From an uncultured Christensenella sp. (lineage in GTDB: Bacteria > Bacillota > Clostridia > Christensenellales > Borkfalkiaceae), in assembly GCA_910579585.1 (NCBI GenBank), contig CAJTVA010000062.1, forward strand, positions 1 through 6,995: a DNA stretch of 6,995 nt, read 5' to 3'. The translations under genes were made by a program, and so were the position numbers. Shown here in pieces: positions 1 to 5,657 of this stretch (positions are counted from its first letter, which is position 1; every line of letters starts with the position of its first letter). The notes beneath the pieces are model-generated. The model searched no databases, was not told the origin of the DNA, and saw nothing but the letters and a program-made list of their open reading frames with translations.

Positions 1-20
1 AGAAGCGTAAATAAATATAA

Positions 21-53
21 CCCCGCCAGCGCGGATGCGCTGGCGGGGTTTTT
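21..53 (+). terminator. Rho-independent terminator of a gene left of the window
   Basis: A perfect 12-bp GC-rich stem (arms 21-32 and 37-48) closes a GGAT tetraloop and is followed by five T residues at 49-53. The T-run lies on the plus strand, so it most likely ends a rightward transcript that began outside the window. The first ten bases could be read as the last codons of that gene (GAA GCG TAA, stop at 8-10), but this is too short to assign. Confidence 0.88.
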
Positions 54-125
54 AACGTACCGATTAACGTAAAGCGGAAAGCTTGTCTGATGTGCGTTCG
101 GGCAGCGCCACGCCATCGTGTTGAA

Positions 126-156
126 ATAGGGGTCAAGCGTAACGCCTGACCCCTAT
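126..156 (-). terminator. Probable terminator of queT
   Basis: A 10-bp perfect inverted repeat (arms 126-135 and 147-156, containing GGGGTCA/TGACCCC) starts 8 bases after the queT stop codon. Inside the loop GCG and CGC can add three pairs. On the minus strand the stem runs into TTTC, so the U-tract is short and termination may be incomplete. It also shields the queT 3' end from the rightward terminator at 21-53, so two convergent transcripts end here. Confidence 0.6.
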
Positions 157-163
157 ATATGCC

Positions 164-766
164 TTAATTAACGGGTGTTTCCTCGCTTTCGGGCGCCTTG
201 CTTTCTTCAACTTTTTTTGGCTTTTCTTTGGTTAAAAATACCGATACGCCTTTCTTCTGCAACCCTAAAATACCGACGTATAAACAGGAACCGAGCCCGT
301 ATATCCACAGCGCTTCTGTCGCGCACATCGAGCCGAAAAACGTCCAGTACGCAATGCTTGTCGTTGCAAAACCCTCGTTACCGCCGCAAAGGAAAACTAT
401 TAGAAGCGGTATAATAAAGGCATTGATAATTACAGGGAAAAACCCGCCTACAATCACTTTTAATACGTGATTTTTGATAAACCTGCCTGCGCCGTAGGTT
501 AACAGCGCCGCCACAAGCGTACACAGCCCGCCGATAGGTACGTCGTACATAATAAACGGCGAGCCGAGATTGGCAAGCATACAGCCAATCCACAGCGCGG
601 GCACCGCTTCGGGAAAGAACAGCGGCAGTACGCACAGCGCTTCCGCAGGACGGATTTCGGGTATCCCCTCATAGGCAATCGCGCCGAAAGCGTAGGTCAG
701 GGCTACGTACAGCGCAGCGATAACTCCCGCGCGGCACAGTCTTTTGGTTGTGAAAAAATTCTTCAT
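164..766 (-). CDS. queT: QueT-family queuosine precursor transporter (ECF S component)
   Basis: A 200-residue integral membrane protein of the QueT family, the substrate-binding S component of an energy-coupling factor transporter thought to import a queuosine precursor (preQ1 or a relative). Family signatures visible are the N-terminal helix with AALYVALTYAFGAIAYEG (about 17-34), EIRPAEAL (37-44), the polar IGCMLANL stretch (60-67) and YDVPIGGLCTLVAALLTY (74-91). Further hydrophobic segments lie at about 101-127 and 139-168. The C-terminal tail (about 178-200) is rich in Lys and Glu and looks like a cytoplasmic extension. The ATG at 764-766 has only a weak GAG-type ribosome site. The upstream leader contains a preQ1 riboswitch, which independently supports the substrate. 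No ECF ATPase or T component is nearby, so it presumably shares a general ECF module encoded elsewhere. Confidence 0.9.
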   Translation of the reverse strand: MKNFFTTKRLCRAGVIAALYVALTYAFGAIAYEGIPEIRPAEALCVLPLFFPEAVPALWIGCMLANLGSPFIMYDVPIGGLCTLVAALLTYGAGRFIKNHVLKVIVGGFFPVIINAFIIPLLIVFLCGGNEGFATTSIAYWTFFGSMCATEALWIYGLGSCLYVGILGLQKKGVSVFLTKEKPKKVEESKAPESEETPVN

Positions 767-790
767 TTTTCTCTTTACAGACTTCGGCTT

Positions 791-825
791 AAAAAAAGGT
801 TTTCCCTGTACGAGGAAAACCTTTT
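791..825 (-). terminator. Riboswitch-controlled terminator in the queT leader
   Basis: On the minus strand a perfect 12-bp stem (arms 825-814 and 805-794, AAAAGGTTTTCC with its complement) closes an 8-base loop and ends in an uninterrupted T-run down to 791. It lies 25 bases before the queT start, so it would stop transcription in the leader. Its 5' arm and loop (819-811) are also complementary to bases 844-836 at the end of the preQ1 aptamer, which gives a competing antiterminator. An outer pair CAGACTT (833-827) with AAGTCTG (784-778) could extend the structure. Confidence 0.85.
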
Positions 826-841
826 AAAGTCTGCTTTCTCC

Positions 842-880
842 TCGGTTTTTTTAACGATGTGTTTAGCCGAAAACCATCAA
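842..880 (-). promoter_or_regulatory. Class I preQ1 riboswitch aptamer
   Basis: The minus-strand leader of queT folds as an H-type pseudoknot of the preQ1-I kind. Stem P1 pairs 879-875 with 859-855 (GATG with CATC plus a T-G pair). Loop bases TCGG (870-867) pair with CCGA (845-842) after an A-rich strand (852-846), forming P2. C866, just after the loop half of P2, sits where the preQ1-pairing cytosine lies in known members. The order of stem, UUUC-type loop, GGC-UAAACA, stem and A-rich tail parallels the Bacillus subtilis queC example. The 3' end of P2 (844-842) is also part of the antiterminator, so ligand binding should favour the terminator and turn queT off. A weak -10 like element TATTAA (891-886) would place the transcript start near 879, but no good -35 is visible. 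Confidence 0.75.
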
Positions 881-965
881 ATTTATTAATACGCTTCGCA
901 ACTATGCGCTGCGTTAACGCCGTTTTACCCCGTTATTTCAAGCATATTCGGGGGGCAATCGTTAT

Positions 966-1919
966 TTAGTCCTCTTTGTTGTCGTTGCTGTTGCCAAGAA
1001 ACGTGCCGAAATGTATCTCTTTTTTGCCGCGTTTTGCGCCGCCGGAGGGTCTTTGACCGCCATCTCTGCGCCTGTCGCGTCTGTCACCGTCGCGTCTGTC
1101 GCGACCGCGCGAATTGTATCTTCTGTCACCGTCGCGGCGCCTTTCGCCGTATCTTATGCCTCTGTCGCCGGGCCTTGCGTTATTAGGTATAACGACGACG
1201 AATCTGGCAGGCTCTCTGCCTTCGGAAGCCGTCTTTACCTCGCCGTTTTCGGAAAGCGCGGCGTGGATAACGCGTCTTTCGTACGGCGTCATAGGCTCGA
1301 GAATAATCTTTCTTCCTGTGTCAACTGCCTTTGCGGCAATCTTTGCGGCCAAATCTTTAAGGGTCTGCTCGCGCTGTGCACGGTACTCTTCGCAGTCGAC
1401 GATAACTTTCTTGTATTCGTCCTTGCCGATATTCATAGCCGCGCCCGCAAGGCACTGAATAGCGTCCAGCACGTCGCCGTGCTTACCTATTACCCTTGCC
1501 GAGCTTTCGGTCTTTATTTCTATAACGCTTCCGTCTTCGTTAATTTCGCTTTTGCCATCGACACCCAAAAATTTGAGAAGTCCGTCGACGAACGCAACGG
1601 GGTCAACTGTGTTTCCTTCGCTTTTTGCTCCCTTTTCGTGAACGGGCTTAGCGGGCTTTGCCGCAGGTTTAGAGGCGGGTTTCGTTGCGGGCTTTTCACT
1701 CTTTTTTGCAGGTTTTTCTTCTTTAACTGCCGACTCTACCGCCTTTTTTGCGTTTTTCGGTACGATTTTAACAACTGCCTTAACCGAACCGAACAGCTTC
1801 TTTCTGCCCTCTTCGAGCACTTCGTAATCGATTTCGTCCAACGTCAAACCCAACGCTTCGAGCCCCATTTCAAGCGCTTCGTCTACGGTCTTTGCCGTAA
1901 ATACGTTCTTTTCTTCCAT
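966..1919 (-). CDS. jag: RNA-binding protein Jag/KhpB (Jag_N, KH and R3H domains)
   Basis: A 317-residue cytoplasmic RNA-binding protein, usually encoded next to yidC in Bacillota and linked to cell elongation and envelope control. The Jag_N domain is at about 1-52, with RKKLFGSVKAVVKI at 39-52. A Lys/Pro/Ala-rich linker follows (56-104). The KH domain (about 106-165) shows the VIGKHGDVLDAIQ signature with its GKHG loop at 145-148. The R3H domain (about 170-246) has ERRVIHAAL with the Arg-x3-His pair R215/H219, and SEGREPARFVVV at 232-243. Residues 249-300 form an unusual Arg/Asp/Gly-rich tail, followed by a short FGTFLGNS stretch (304-311). The ATG at 1917-1919 has an AGGAGA ribosome site at 1926-1931. 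It lies 39 bases after yidC and is probably the last gene of that operon. Confidence 0.95.
   Translation of the reverse strand: MEEKNVFTAKTVDEALEMGLEALGLTLDEIDYEVLEEGRKKLFGSVKAVVKIVPKNAKKAVESAVKEEKPAKKSEKPATKPASKPAAKPAKPVHEKGAKSEGNTVDPVAFVDGLLKFLGVDGKSEINEDGSVIEIKTESSARVIGKHGDVLDAIQCLAGAAMNIGKDEYKKVIVDCEEYRAQREQTLKDLAAKIAAKAVDTGRKIILEPMTPYERRVIHAALSENGEVKTASEGREPARFVVVIPNNARPGDRGIRYGERRRDGDRRYNSRGRDRRDGDRRDRRRDGGQRPSGGAKRGKKEIHFGTFLGNSNDNKED
1080..1136. repeat. Short direct repeats encoding the Jag RD-rich tail
   Basis: A 15-base unit (TCTGTCACCGTCGCG on the plus strand) occurs identically at 1080-1094 and 1122-1136, with related GTCGCGTCTGTC units in between. On the coding strand each copy gives Arg-Asp-Gly-Asp-Arg. 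The tract sits inside jag and looks like a slippage-prone low-complexity region. Confidence 0.75.
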
Positions 1920-1934
1920 TACAATTCTCCTATA

Positions 1935-1954
1935 AAACCCGCCTGTGCGGATTT
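1935..1954 (-). terminator. Weak hairpin between yidC and jag, possible attenuator
   Basis: Starting 4 bases after the yidC stop, the minus strand can form an 8-bp stem (1954-1947 with 1942-1935, one G-T pair) around an ACAG loop, followed by only four T residues before the jag ribosome site. It may act as a leaky terminator or an mRNA-processing or stability structure that lowers jag expression relative to yidC. Confidence 0.35.
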
Positions 1955-1958
1955 ATCG

Positions 1959-3236
1959 TTATTTTAACTTTCTTGCCTTGCCCGTCGGCCTCGACGGCGT
2001 ATTAAGTTCCCTTTTCGCGAACCTGACCGTAACGACTTTATTTATAATAAGTGTGGATACCAGCCCGTAAAGCGTATTGGTTATCATATATAGCGAGAAC
2101 GCCGCACTGTACATAAACGAGAACATACCGAAGATAATGGGCATAATTATCATCATCATTCTGTTCGTTTTCGCCGCGCTTCCGTCCACAGAGCTAAGTT
2201 CGTTCGCCGCCTTCTGCGACCTCATCATAATAAACTGTTGCAGGAACATCAGCCCTATCGACAGCACTATAAGAACGAAATAGCCGTTGTAGTTGTTTTT
2301 CTGCTCCGAAAGATTGAAAGTTACGTTGTTGTAATCGGCTTCGCTGACCGTCACGCCCGCACGCGTAGTCGCCTGCGTAAATTTTGCGTAGTCGGGAACT
2401 TCCTTATTAAGCATCGAATCGGGGTACCACAGGTTTCCTATCCACCCGAAGTGTATGCCGTCGCTGTTTTCTTCGTAATAGCTTGCCGCCCTCGCCCTTG
2501 CGCGAAGCTCGATATGCCCTGAAATTATTTCCCATTTTCCCTGCTCGTCCAATGTGCCGAAACCGAGCTGTTCGAACGTTTTTGCCGCGGGGTTGCCCTC
2601 TTCGTCGACGTCGTTTGCGTGTTCTTCGTTATAAATAGGTTCGTAATAACTCGCAAATTTATCGAAATGCACTCTGTAAACCGTTTTACCGTTGTAGTCA
2701 ACCGCTTCAAGGAAGTACTCGTCGCCGATTTTTTCTTCCGTCATAACGAATTCCGAAACGGTTTCGTTATAATATTTCGCCATTTCGCTGTAATCGCGAA
2801 GGACTGCGTAATTAGAATAAGTCGAAAACGAACTCAAAACCACCATAAATACGACGAGAGAAACTATCATAGGAAGGCACGCGCCGAGGGGGTTGTACCC
2901 GTTGGCTTTCTGCAACTCCATAACTTTCTGCTGGTACATATTTTTGTCGTTGGCGTACTGCTTTTGCAGCTTTTCCATTTGCGGACGCATTCTTTCCATT
3001 AGAAGCGATTGCTTCTTCGTTTTAACCCTCGAATAAATATCGAGCGGAAGCACCAGCGTTTTCAACGCAAGCGTAAAGACGATAGCGCCTATGGCTACCG
3101 CGCCGTAGAAATTCGAGAATAAGTCGAATATCCAGCCGATAACCCAGCCGATACCGCTGAGCTCGCCCGCGCTCACGGGCGTTACGCCAACCGTATAAAA
3201 GTTGGCTGAAGTTGTAAGTAAACTAGCAATATTCAT
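1959..3236 (-). CDS. yidC: Membrane protein insertase YidC/Oxa1 with a large extra domain
   Basis: A 425-residue insertase that helps fold and insert membrane proteins, alone or with Sec. The conserved core is clear: a first core membrane segment at about 45-66, a charged cytoplasmic hairpin (about 67-112), NPLGACLPMIVSLVVFMVVL (115-134) as the second segment, the NLWYPDSM stretch (268-275) matching the family's F/L-W-x-PD loop, and further segments at about 319-338 and 360-399. At the hydrophilic-groove position, usually Arg, there is Lys59 (LALKTLVLPL), a conservative change. A Bacillota YidC is usually about 250-290 residues; the excess is an acidic, Tyr-rich insertion at about 143-262 plus a shorter one at 284-317, both predicted outside the membrane. 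The tail is basic (402-425). No lipobox is seen at the N-terminus. It lies 113 bases after yidD and 39 bases before jag. Confidence 0.93.
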   Translation of the reverse strand: MNIASLLTTSANFYTVGVTPVSAGELSGIGWVIGWIFDLFSNFYGAVAIGAIVFTLALKTLVLPLDIYSRVKTKKQSLLMERMRPQMEKLQKQYANDKNMYQQKVMELQKANGYNPLGACLPMIVSLVVFMVVLSSFSTYSNYAVLRDYSEMAKYYNETVSEFVMTEEKIGDEYFLEAVDYNGKTVYRVHFDKFASYYEPIYNEEHANDVDEEGNPAAKTFEQLGFGTLDEQGKWEIISGHIELRARARAASYYEENSDGIHFGWIGNLWYPDSMLNKEVPDYAKFTQATTRAGVTVSEADYNNVTFNLSEQKNNYNGYFVLIVLSIGLMFLQQFIMMRSQKAANELSSVDGSAAKTNRMMMIIMPIIFGMFSFMYSAAFSLYMITNTLYGLVSTLIINKVVTVRFAKRELNTPSRPTGKARKLK

Positions 3237-3349
3237 AAACTTTCCGTTTAATCAAGGTATCTTAATTGCCTTTCGGTTAAGACCCGCTAAATATCGAATC
3301 AAACTCGAAAAAGTACGTTATTCGGCACATATACGGGGGTCTATCTTTT

Positions 3350-3640
3350 TTATAACACCCATTTTAAGCGCAATTTTCTTTCGGGCGCGGGGTCATAACC
3401 GCCTCTAGATAAAGGGTTGCAACGAAGTAGCCGCCAACAGCCTATAAGTATTCCGCGAAGTACGCCTTTATTGTTTATCGACCGTTTCATATACTCCGAA
3501 CAAGTCGGCTCGTAAAGGCAGGTATGTCTTGAAAGGTGCCTTTGATAGAAAACAATCAGCCGCATAAAAAACATTTTCAAGTACGGCTTAAAAACGTTGC
3601 GCCTCGCTTTCTTTAAAAAATTTTTTAACTTTTGGCGCAT
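3350..3640 (-). CDS. yidD: YidD, membrane protein insertion efficiency factor
   Basis: A small 96-residue protein of the YidD family, a membrane-associated factor reported to help YidC-dependent insertion. The hallmark order is present: FYQRHLS (31-37), YEPTCSEY (43-50), GVLRGILIGCWRLLRCNPLSRGG (59-81, with the conserved RC at 73-74) and YDPAP (82-86). Family members usually begin near the MRLIVFYQ stretch, so about 25 basic residues at the N-terminus are extra. The ATG at 3638-3640 is kept because AAGGTG lies 6 bases upstream; Met23 or Met26 are alternatives. It overlaps the end of rnpA by 16 bases, which implies translational coupling. Four cysteines (41, 47, 68, 74) are present. Confidence 0.93.
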   Translation of the reverse strand: MRQKLKNFLKKARRNVFKPYLKMFFMRLIVFYQRHLSRHTCLYEPTCSEYMKRSINNKGVLRGILIGCWRLLRCNPLSRGGYDPAPERKLRLKWVL

Positions 3641-3954
3641 TCGTTCACCTTTTTAAAGCAAAACAAAAGGCTCTTTTTAAAGGCTTCGAAAGTATATTCT
3701 TCCGCTACTTTCGGAATTAAAATAACCGAGTACGGGCGCATGAGATTTTCCGAAGTTTCCGAAAAAGCCGCCCTCAAAAGCCGTTTTATTCTGTTCCTTT
3801 TGACGGCTTTGCCGTGCTTTTTCGATACCGCCACTCCCATTGCAAGATTTTTCGCAGGGAAATACAGTAACGTAATATTAGGGGAAAATACCTTTTTCCC
3901 CTTGTTAAACAGCTTCTGAAACTCTGAGTTTTTCTTAATTCTGAGATATTTCAC
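3625..3954 (-). CDS. rnpA: Ribonuclease P protein component
   Basis: A basic 109-residue protein, the protein subunit of RNase P, which trims the 5' leader from precursor tRNAs with the catalytic RNA (rnpB, not in this window). The RNR signature is clear as GKAVKRNRIKRLLR at 48-61, preceded by the N-terminal RIKKNSEFQKLFNKGKK pattern typical of the family. The start is GTG at 3952-3954, three bases after the rpmH stop; no in-frame ATG or good ribosome site is available, so translation is probably coupled to rpmH. Its 3' end overlaps yidD. Length is normal for the family. Confidence 0.95.
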   Translation of the reverse strand: MKYLRIKKNSEFQKLFNKGKKVFSPNITLLYFPAKNLAMGVAVSKKHGKAVKRNRIKRLLRAAFSETSENLMRPYSVILIPKVAEEYTFEAFKKSLLFCFKKVNECAKS

Positions 3955-3957
3955 GCA

Positions 3958-4092
3958 TTACGCCGTAAGCTTTTTTCTGCCCTTGTTTCTTCTTCTCTTT
4001 AAAGTTTTTCTGCCCGCGGTAGTGGACATTCTCTTTCTGAACCCGTGAACTTTGCTTCTCTGTCTTTTCTTGGGTTGATAAGTTCTTTTCAT
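3958..4092 (-). CDS. rpmH: 50S ribosomal protein L34
   Basis: A 44-codon gene, very short but unmistakable. The product begins MKRTYQPKKRQRSKVHGF and continues with RKRMSTTAGRKTLKRRRNKGR, the standard L34 sequence, ending KKLTA. L34 is a small basic protein of the large ribosomal subunit. The ATG at 4090-4092 has a GAGGT ribosome site at about 4098-4102. The gene follows a strong sigma-A type promoter and leads the rpmH-rnpA-yidD-yidC-jag set. In most Bacillota rpmH is divergent from dnaA; here it is co-directional with, and 75 bases downstream of, dnaN. Confidence 0.98.
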   Translation of the reverse strand: MKRTYQPKKRQRSKVHGFRKRMSTTAGRKTLKRRRNKGRKKLTA

Positions 4093-4124
4093 AATTTACC
4101 TCGTTTAAAAATCGTATCTGAATA

Positions 4125-4154
4125 ATTATAAAATAATTTTGCCTTTTAAGTCAA
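4125..4154 (-). promoter_or_regulatory. Sigma-A type promoter of the rpmH operon
   Basis: Minus strand TTGACT (4154-4149) and a perfect TATAAT (4130-4125) are separated by 18 bases, in the dnaN-rpmH gap. The predicted start is near 4118, about 26 bases before the rpmH ATG. This is one of the two best promoters in the window and fits the high expression expected for L34. Confidence 0.82.
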
Positions 4155-4167
4155 GCGAAAACGGCAA
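4139..4167 (-). terminator. Possible dnaN terminator overlapping the rpmH promoter
   Basis: Immediately after the dnaN stop, TTGCC (4167-4163) and TTTT (4161-4158) can pair with AAAA (4147-4144) and GGCAA (4143-4139), with one bulged G and a 10-base loop, followed by an AT-rich ATTATTTT stretch. The stem is weak. The rpmH -35 box lies in its loop, so termination and initiation signals share the same bases. Confidence 0.3.
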
Positions 4168-5274
4168 TTAATCGTTCGAACCCGTCCTCACGGGAAGAAT
4201 AAGATACAGTTTGTCCTTATTTTCTTTATTCTGGCATATAAACGGCTGGATATGGTTGTTGAAAGACAGGGTTATCATATCCTCCTGAAGCGCGTTAACT
4301 GCGTCGATTATAAACTTAGAGTTCATAGCGATTTTAACGTCTTTTCCGCTGACTTCGGCTTTGACCGGCTCCTGAACGTTGCCAATCTCAGAAGCAGAAG
4401 AAATCTGAATTTTATCGCCGCTTATATCGAACAAAATAAGGCTGTTTTTGTCGTTTCTGACCAAAATTGCCGCTCTTTCGATACTGGCTTTAAGCTTGTT
4501 CTTTTCAACGGTAACTTCAGTAACGAAGTTTTTGGGAATAATATTCTCTTTCTTTATGAAGTCGCCGCCGTAAAGTCTTGAAGTTAAGACGGTATTGTCT
4601 GAAGCAACCAAAATTATACCGCGCTGAATGAAAATTTCAGTCGTTCCTTCGCCGTCGGGTATCATTTTTTCGATTTCGTTTAACGTTCTTGCGGGGCAGA
4701 TAATTTCCATATTCCCCGTAGAAGACATCACTTTCCCCTTAACCGTGCCCAGACGGAAACCGTCAAGCGAAGTCACGCAGATTTCGTCGCCGTTTATTAC
4801 GAACTGGCAACCCTTTAAAATAGGTCTTGAATCGTCCGAAGCGCAGCAGAAAGTAGTAGAGCGTATAAAATCTTTTAAATCGGAAGTATTAAGCGCAAAG
4901 CTGTTTTCCGTAATATCGAGGTCTATGCGGGGAAAATCGTCCGCGGATAAAACCTGCATCGTCGTTTGGCTGTCCGCATAAGCGATTTCCATGGTCTTTC
5001 CTTCGGAAGAAAGGGAAATCTGCACCCCTTCTAGCTTCTTTATAAAGTCCGCAAAATACTTTCCGGGGACGCAAACTTCGCCCTCTTCGTATATCTCGGA
5101 ATTAATAGTCCTTATAATGGAAATTTCCCCGTCGGTTGCTGAAAGAGTTATTTTATCGTTTTTTGCGGATAATTTGATACATTCGAGGACGGGAACAGTA
5201 GTTTTCGAAGAACAAGCTTTCACTACCTTTAACACAGCGTCCGATAAATCGATACCTTCACAAACACATTTCAT
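4168..5274 (-). CDS. dnaN: DNA polymerase III sliding clamp (beta subunit)
   Basis: A 368-residue sliding clamp, the ring-forming processivity factor that tethers replicative polymerase to DNA; length is normal for the family. The N-terminus MKCVCEGIDLSDAVLKVVKA, then SSKTTVPVLECIKL (22-35), and the C-terminal YLILPVRT (357-364) are characteristic; three clamp domains of about 120 residues each fit the length. The ATG at 5272-5274 is preferred over an in-frame GTG nine bases upstream, because the CGGTG ribosome site (5281-5285) lies 6 bases before the ATG and family members start at this point. Upstream there is no dnaA but a non-coding, origin-like region. Downstream, 75 bases separate it from rpmH on the same strand. 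Confidence 0.97.
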   Translation of the reverse strand: MKCVCEGIDLSDAVLKVVKACSSKTTVPVLECIKLSAKNDKITLSATDGEISIIRTINSEIYEEGEVCVPGKYFADFIKKLEGVQISLSSEGKTMEIAYADSQTTMQVLSADDFPRIDLDITENSFALNTSDLKDFIRSTTFCCASDDSRPILKGCQFVINGDEICVTSLDGFRLGTVKGKVMSSTGNMEIICPARTLNEIEKMIPDGEGTTEIFIQRGIILVASDNTVLTSRLYGGDFIKKENIIPKNFVTEVTVEKNKLKASIERAAILVRNDKNSLILFDISGDKIQISSASEIGNVQEPVKAEVSGKDVKIAMNSKFIIDAVNALQEDMITLSFNNHIQPFICQNKENKDKLYLILPVRTGSND

Positions 5275-5328
5275 AAGTTTCACCGTATGTTTATTAGTTA
5301 ATTAATTAAAAAATTTATATAGTTATGA

Positions 5329-5358
5329 TAATAGTAGGGCTTGGGGAAATGTGTATAT
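5329..5358 (+). promoter_or_regulatory. DnaA-trio-like element, G-rich spacer and DnaA box
   Basis: TAA TAG TAG (5329-5337) is followed by GGCTTGGGGAAA and then a DnaA-box-like site on the minus strand (5358-5350, ATATACACA, one mismatch to TTATNCACA). This order resembles the basal unwinding system described for B. subtilis, where DnaA loads from a box through a GC-rich spacer onto a trio-containing strand. The 12-base spacer is longer than I would expect, and trios are common by chance in AT-rich DNA. Confidence 0.4.
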
Positions 5359-5367
5359 CTTTTCCCC
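5343..5367. repeat. Inverted repeat upstream of dnaN enclosing a DnaA-box-like site
   Basis: GGGGAAA (5343-5349) and TTTCCCC (5361-5367) form a 7-bp inverted repeat around an 11-base centre that contains the DnaA-box-like 9-mer. If dnaN transcription starts at the promoter suggested at 5387-5415, the repeat lies in the dnaN leader and could also act as an RNA hairpin. Confidence 0.6.
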
Positions 5368-5386
5368 GCAAAGTCATTACATTAAT

Positions 5387-5415
5387 ATAATAACAAACTG
5401 AAGGGCAAAAAGCAA
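5387..5415 (-). promoter_or_regulatory. Possible dnaN promoter
   Basis: Minus strand TTGCTT (5415-5410) and TATTAT (5392-5387) are separated by 17 bases. The -10 matches consensus at five of six bases, the -35 at three. It would give a leader of about 105 bases before dnaN. The region is AT-rich, so chance matches are likely. Confidence 0.4.
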
Positions 5416-5468
5416 TTAAATAGCGACGGTTTCCGCTCATAAATCTTACACAAAAATTGTGAAGAACG

Positions 5469-5488
5469 CGTGGATAAGCTTTGTATAA
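5469..5488 (-). promoter_or_regulatory. Pair of DnaA-box-like sites
   Basis: Two minus-strand 9-mers lie 2 bases apart in the same direction: TTATCCACG (5477-5469) and TTATACAAA (5488-5480), each one mismatch from TTATNCACA. A weaker third, TTGTCCACC (5509-5501), follows. The shared direction and tight spacing support a real cluster. Confidence 0.55.
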
Positions 5489-5589
5489 CCCTCAAAAAAT
5501 GGTGGACAAACAGTGGAATAAATTTTAAAAAATTTTTAAGGTAGCCGAAAAAATTATCAATAACTATCAAAAATTATAAATTAAAGCGT

Positions 5590-5620
5590 TATTCCACATA
5601 AATTTGTGGATTGTGGAAAA
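5590..5620. promoter_or_regulatory. DnaA-box-like sites next to the rsmG promoter
   Basis: TTTTCCACA on the minus strand (5620-5612) is one mismatch from TTATCCACA. CAATCCACA (5613-5605, minus) and TATTCCACA (5590-5598, plus) each have two mismatches. They lie just upstream of the rsmG -35 box, so bound DnaA could influence rsmG transcription. Confidence 0.45.
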
Positions 5621-5628
5621 ACAAAAGG

Positions 5629-5657
5629 TTGAAAAAGTGGAAAGTTTTTGTTATAAT
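5629..5657 (+). promoter_or_regulatory. Sigma-A type promoter of rsmG
   Basis: TTGAAA (5629-5634) and a perfect TATAAT (5652-5657) are separated by exactly 17 bases. The expected start point falls at about 5664, the A of the likely rsmG ATG, so the message would have little or no leader. Confidence 0.78.

Noticed and set aside
911..920. Perfect palindrome GCGTTAACGC upstream of the queT riboswitch
   Set aside because: A single 10-bp palindrome with no second copy nearby and no identified regulator; it could be chance.
928..953. CCCCG/CGGGG hairpin after jag as a terminator
   Set aside because: Only 5 bp with a 16-base loop and no T-run; transcription from jag may therefore continue toward the queT leader.
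1011..1967. A 318-codon open frame on the plus strand, antisense to jag
   Set aside because: It is a by-product of the Arg/Asp/Lys-rich codon content of jag, has no recognisable domain or ribosome site, and the minus-strand frame encodes clear Jag_N, KH and R3H domains.
3277..3330. A 17-codon leader ORF before yidC as an arrest peptide of the MifM kind
   Set aside because: No ribosome site, no resemblance to a known leader peptide, and such short frames are expected by chance.
5275..5283. GTG start giving dnaN three extra residues
   Set aside because: The GGTG ribosome site overlaps this GTG and is correctly spaced for the ATG at 5274, where DnaN proteins normally begin.
5382..5570. A 62-codon minus-strand frame inside the origin-like region
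   Set aside because: Low-complexity Phe/Leu-rich translation from AT-rich DNA, no ribosome site, no family resemblance, and it overlaps the DnaA-box-like sites.
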